A stretch of DNA of 5,135 nucleotides from Clostridiaceae bacterium (lineage in GTDB: Bacteria > Bacillota > Clostridia > Saccharofermentanales > Fastidiosipilaceae), in assembly GCA_012514965.1 (NCBI GenBank), contig JAAYZH010000212.1, forward strand, positions 1 through 5,135, read 5' to 3'. Under the pieces are notes generated by a model. It saw only the letters and a program-made list of their open reading frames with translations. It was not told the origin of the DNA and made no database searches. The position numbers and the translations under genes were made by a program. Shown here piece after piece: positions 3,067 to 5,135 of the stretch; position 1 is the first letter of the stretch; each line of letters starts with the position of its first letter.

Positions 3067-5135
3067 GGCCGTTTCCAAGGCCATTGCATAGATCCGCAGT
3101 TGTATCTCGTAACGTTGCAAGAGCAGCGCTTGGGCCTCATCTTCTTGTTCCGGTAAATAGTCTGACTTAAAGTCCACCAGAACCGGGCCGCTTTCAGTCC
3201 AATACCAAAGATCAATCACACCTTGGACCAGTGCCTCCGCATGATGCCGGTCATGGTAACGGAAGGTAAACGGCAATTCGTGATACACGGACGGCTTCGC
3301 TGTGTCTCTGCGTCCGACTGCCTGCGCTGCCAGAATCTCTCCGGCCACAGCTGACCGCGCGTACGTGATCAGCTGTTTGCTGAATGGTTCTATCGCCTGG
3401 GCCTCGGCTTCGCTGATAAAGTGATAACGTTGTAATTCCTCTAGCTGACCGGCCAAAGAGCGCTCAGCCTCTTCAGAGTCTGCAACACGCAAAGGCTCGA
3501 GGTCCAAAAACCGCAGCACAGTATGCAAAGCGATCCCTCGCTCAGCTGCTTTCAGCCCTTTGGCCGCCTCCACATCAGCAAAATCCTCCGGGCTCAACAA
3601 GGCCAGGTTTACGTCATCCGTATTCTCCTCGTCCAGGTTCTCCGAGAGCTGAGATCGGCGCTTAATCTCACTGACTGTTTGCTTTGGCAACGTCGGATAA
3701 TGATCGGTGGCGAATTCGTAGAATGCGGCGAGCCGCATCGTAATCTCACCCGGCTGTGTCATGGTGCCCTGCAGATCGATCACGGACGCATCTGTCTCCG
3801 GCTGCCTGTTTGCCTGGCTGGTAAAGCGCTCAAGCGCAACGGCATAATCTGCCAGATCATCCAGCCTGCGTAAAGTCCAGGCCAGATCTTCGCCGCCTGC
3901 ATAAGCCGCCGAGTTCGATTGTGGCGTCAGCGGGGCATGCCCTGCAGCCGTTGCGCCAATTGCGCTCAGAAACGTCTGCACTCCAGGATCCGGATGTCCG
4001 CAAAGAGCAAGCAAGAGCAAGTCCTGATAGCTCGATACTTCCTGCAGAATATGCGCAGGCAGCGTTAGGGTACCGGCGGAAGCTGCCTGTTCAAGTAAAG
4101 CGACTGTTTTGACCGGGAGGGCCGGCTCTCCCTCTTTCGTTTTTACGCTGCCACACAAATAGAGTTTCGTTTCAGCCCGGCTCATCGCCACATAGAGCAG
4201 ACATATCTCTTCGGTCAAAAAGCGCTGTTGCTTTTCGCTCTCCATAGCCCGACGCAGCAGGCTGGGATAGGTATAGCTTCCGTCCGGACTCGCGACATCA
4301 AAGCCGATACCCATGTCTTCTGACATCATGATTTTGTCTTTTTTATCCAAGTCGCTGAGGCCCTTGTGGAGGTCCATCAAGAACACGTACGGAAACTCAA
4401 GCCCCTTACTCTTGTGGAAGGTCAAAACCTGCACGCCTTCACCATCAAAATCATTAGCGTTTGCCTCACTTCTGTCCATAGCCAGGCTTTCTTCAAAGAA
4501 ACGCACTACAGAGAAGAGACTGTCGCGGCCGTTGGCCTCGATCTCGCGGACTTTCTGGGCAAACTCCTCGAGCAGGAGGGCGGCTTCCTCCCCTTCGTCG
4601 CGAAGCAAAGTGGCTGGATAATCGGCGCTGTACCAGATTTCTTCCAGTAAGGCACGCACCGAAAGCTGGGCAGCCCTGCTCCTCCACTTGTCGAGTCGAT
4701 CCAGGAAGCGGGCGGTTTTCGCGCCAAGTGCCTCTTCGCTTCCATGAGCGATCAGGCGTACAGCCTCATAGAAGTTACCGGACACATGCCGGCTGCGTTG
4801 ATAGAGACGAATCAGCGCCAGTTCGGCTTCGCTAAACGGTTCCAGCAGGATTTCGCTAAGCATTAGGGTGGTGAGCGGTATATCCTGACTCGCATTATCA
4901 AGGGTCTGGAGCAGGGCCAGCTGCAGTTGCAAGATGTAGTTGTCCTTGACGTTCGCGCGCCGGCTGCGATTCTGGGGAATTCTCATCTGGTCCAAGACCC
5001 GCGCAATCTCGTCACAACGGTGGTTTTTGCGCGTCATGACCGCGATGTCGCTGTAAGGGACCCCTTCTTCAATATGCAGGCGCTGAATTTCGAGCCCGGC
5101 TTGGAAGGCCATACGCAGATCAGCATTGCCTTCCA
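2977..5135 (-). CDS. addA: AddA-type helicase-nuclease subunit, 5' end outside window
   Basis: This is the C-terminal part, about 719 residues, of an ATP-dependent helicase/nuclease subunit A, which with AddB processes double-strand breaks for RecA loading. The frame stays open to the right edge, so ATG at 5112 is internal, and Walker A and other early helicase motifs lie outside. Counting residues from that ATG: PYSDIAVMTR (19-28) opens the C-terminal helicase region; VLTFHKSKGLEF (229-240) is superfamily 1 motif V; LLYVAMSRAE (305-314) is motif VI; the RecB-like nuclease domain shows H530 in GIALH, D634 in GVIDLW, the D647/K649 pair in LVDFKSD, and Q671/Y675 in QLRIYAMALE. All expected nuclease residues are therefore present. 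The order helicase then nuclease without a cysteine cluster fits AddA, not AddB. The TGA stop at 2979-2977 lies within tadA on the other strand, a 90-bp tail overlap. addB would be expected upstream, beyond the right edge. Confidence 0.92.
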   Translation of the reverse strand, partial: EGNADLRMAFQAGLEIQRLHIEEGVPYSDIAVMTRKNHRCDEIARVLDQMRIPQNRSRRANVKDNYILQLQLALLQTLDNASQDIPLTTLMLSEILLEPFSEAELALIRLYQRSRHVSGNFYEAVRLIAHGSEEALGAKTARFLDRLDKWRSRAAQLSVRALLEEIWYSADYPATLLRDEGEEAALLLEEFAQKVREIEANGRDSLFSVVRFFEESLAMDRSEANANDFDGEGVQVLTFHKSKGLEFPYVFLMDLHKGLSDLDKKDKIMMSEDMGIGFDVASPDGSYTYPSLLRRAMESEKQQRFLTEEICLLYVAMSRAETKLYLCGSVKTKEGEPALPVKTVALLEQAASAGTLTLPAHILQEVSSYQDLLLLALCGHPDPGVQTFLSAIGATAAGHAPLTPQSNSAAYAGGEDLAWTLRRLDDLADYAVALERFTSQANRQPETDASVIDLQGTMTQPGEITMRLAAFYEFATDHYPTLPKQTVSEIKRRSQLSENLDEENTDDVNLALLSPEDFADVEAAKGLKAAERGIALHTVLRFLDLEPLRVADSEEAERSLAGQLEELQRYHFISEAEAQAIEPFSKQLITYARSAVAGEILAAQAVGRRDTAKPSVYHELPFTFRYHDRHHAEALVQGVIDLWYWTESGPVLVDFKSDYLPEQEDEAQALLLQRYEIQLRIYAMALETALGERLARIDIWSIRLARAFSFSRSLLGLQ

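Noticed and set aside
3066..3082. Possible tadA terminator GGCC-spacer-GGCC just after the stop
   Set aside because: Only four base pairs, no T tract, and it lies within addA codons.
4005..4022. Short direct repeat AGAGCAAG/AAGAGCAAG in addA
   Set aside because: It encodes a Leu-rich helix (LLLLAL) and is explained by repeated Leu codons; too short for a real repeat array.

Overview
This 5.1 kb window looks like chromosomal DNA from a low-to-mid GC Gram-positive bacterium, most likely of the class Clostridia. Three things suggest this: strong AAGGAG-type ribosome binding sites, an AddA-type (not RecBCD-type) helicase-nuclease, and a galactokinase with the divergent GNHTDH motif that I recall from clostridial relatives. 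The species cannot be named from the sequence. There is no sign of phage, IS element, CRISPR array, tRNA or rRNA.

Layout from left to right. (1) The last 13 codons of a rightward gene end at base 42, followed by a rightward intrinsic terminator (72-103). (2) About 110 bp with no recognisable content lies before a second, related hairpin, which serves as the leftward terminator (212-245). (3) A leftward gene (275-1012) encodes an uncharacterised protein with an N-terminal zinc ribbon, a single membrane span and a C-terminal domain of unknown fold. (4) A 147-bp AT-rich divergent promoter region holds a good -10 box and a large inverted repeat in the galK leader. (5) A rightward two-gene unit follows: a galactokinase-family gene (1160-2449) and tadA, the tRNA adenosine-34 deaminase (2449-3066), joined by a TAATG overlap. 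(6) A leftward addA-like gene runs from the right edge to 2977; its 3' end overlaps the 3' end of tadA by 90 bp, antisense to it.

Functionally the genes are a mix: sugar phosphorylation, decoding of tRNA, recombinational DNA repair and an unknown membrane protein. They do not form an obvious pathway, and I see no clear new multi-gene system. The points most worth a second look are the sugar-pocket substitutions in the galactokinase, the leader inverted repeat, the paired homologous hairpins at 71-245, the 12-bp perfect inverted repeat inside tadA, the tail-to-tail coding overlap with no visible terminator, and the unassigned zinc-ribbon membrane protein.
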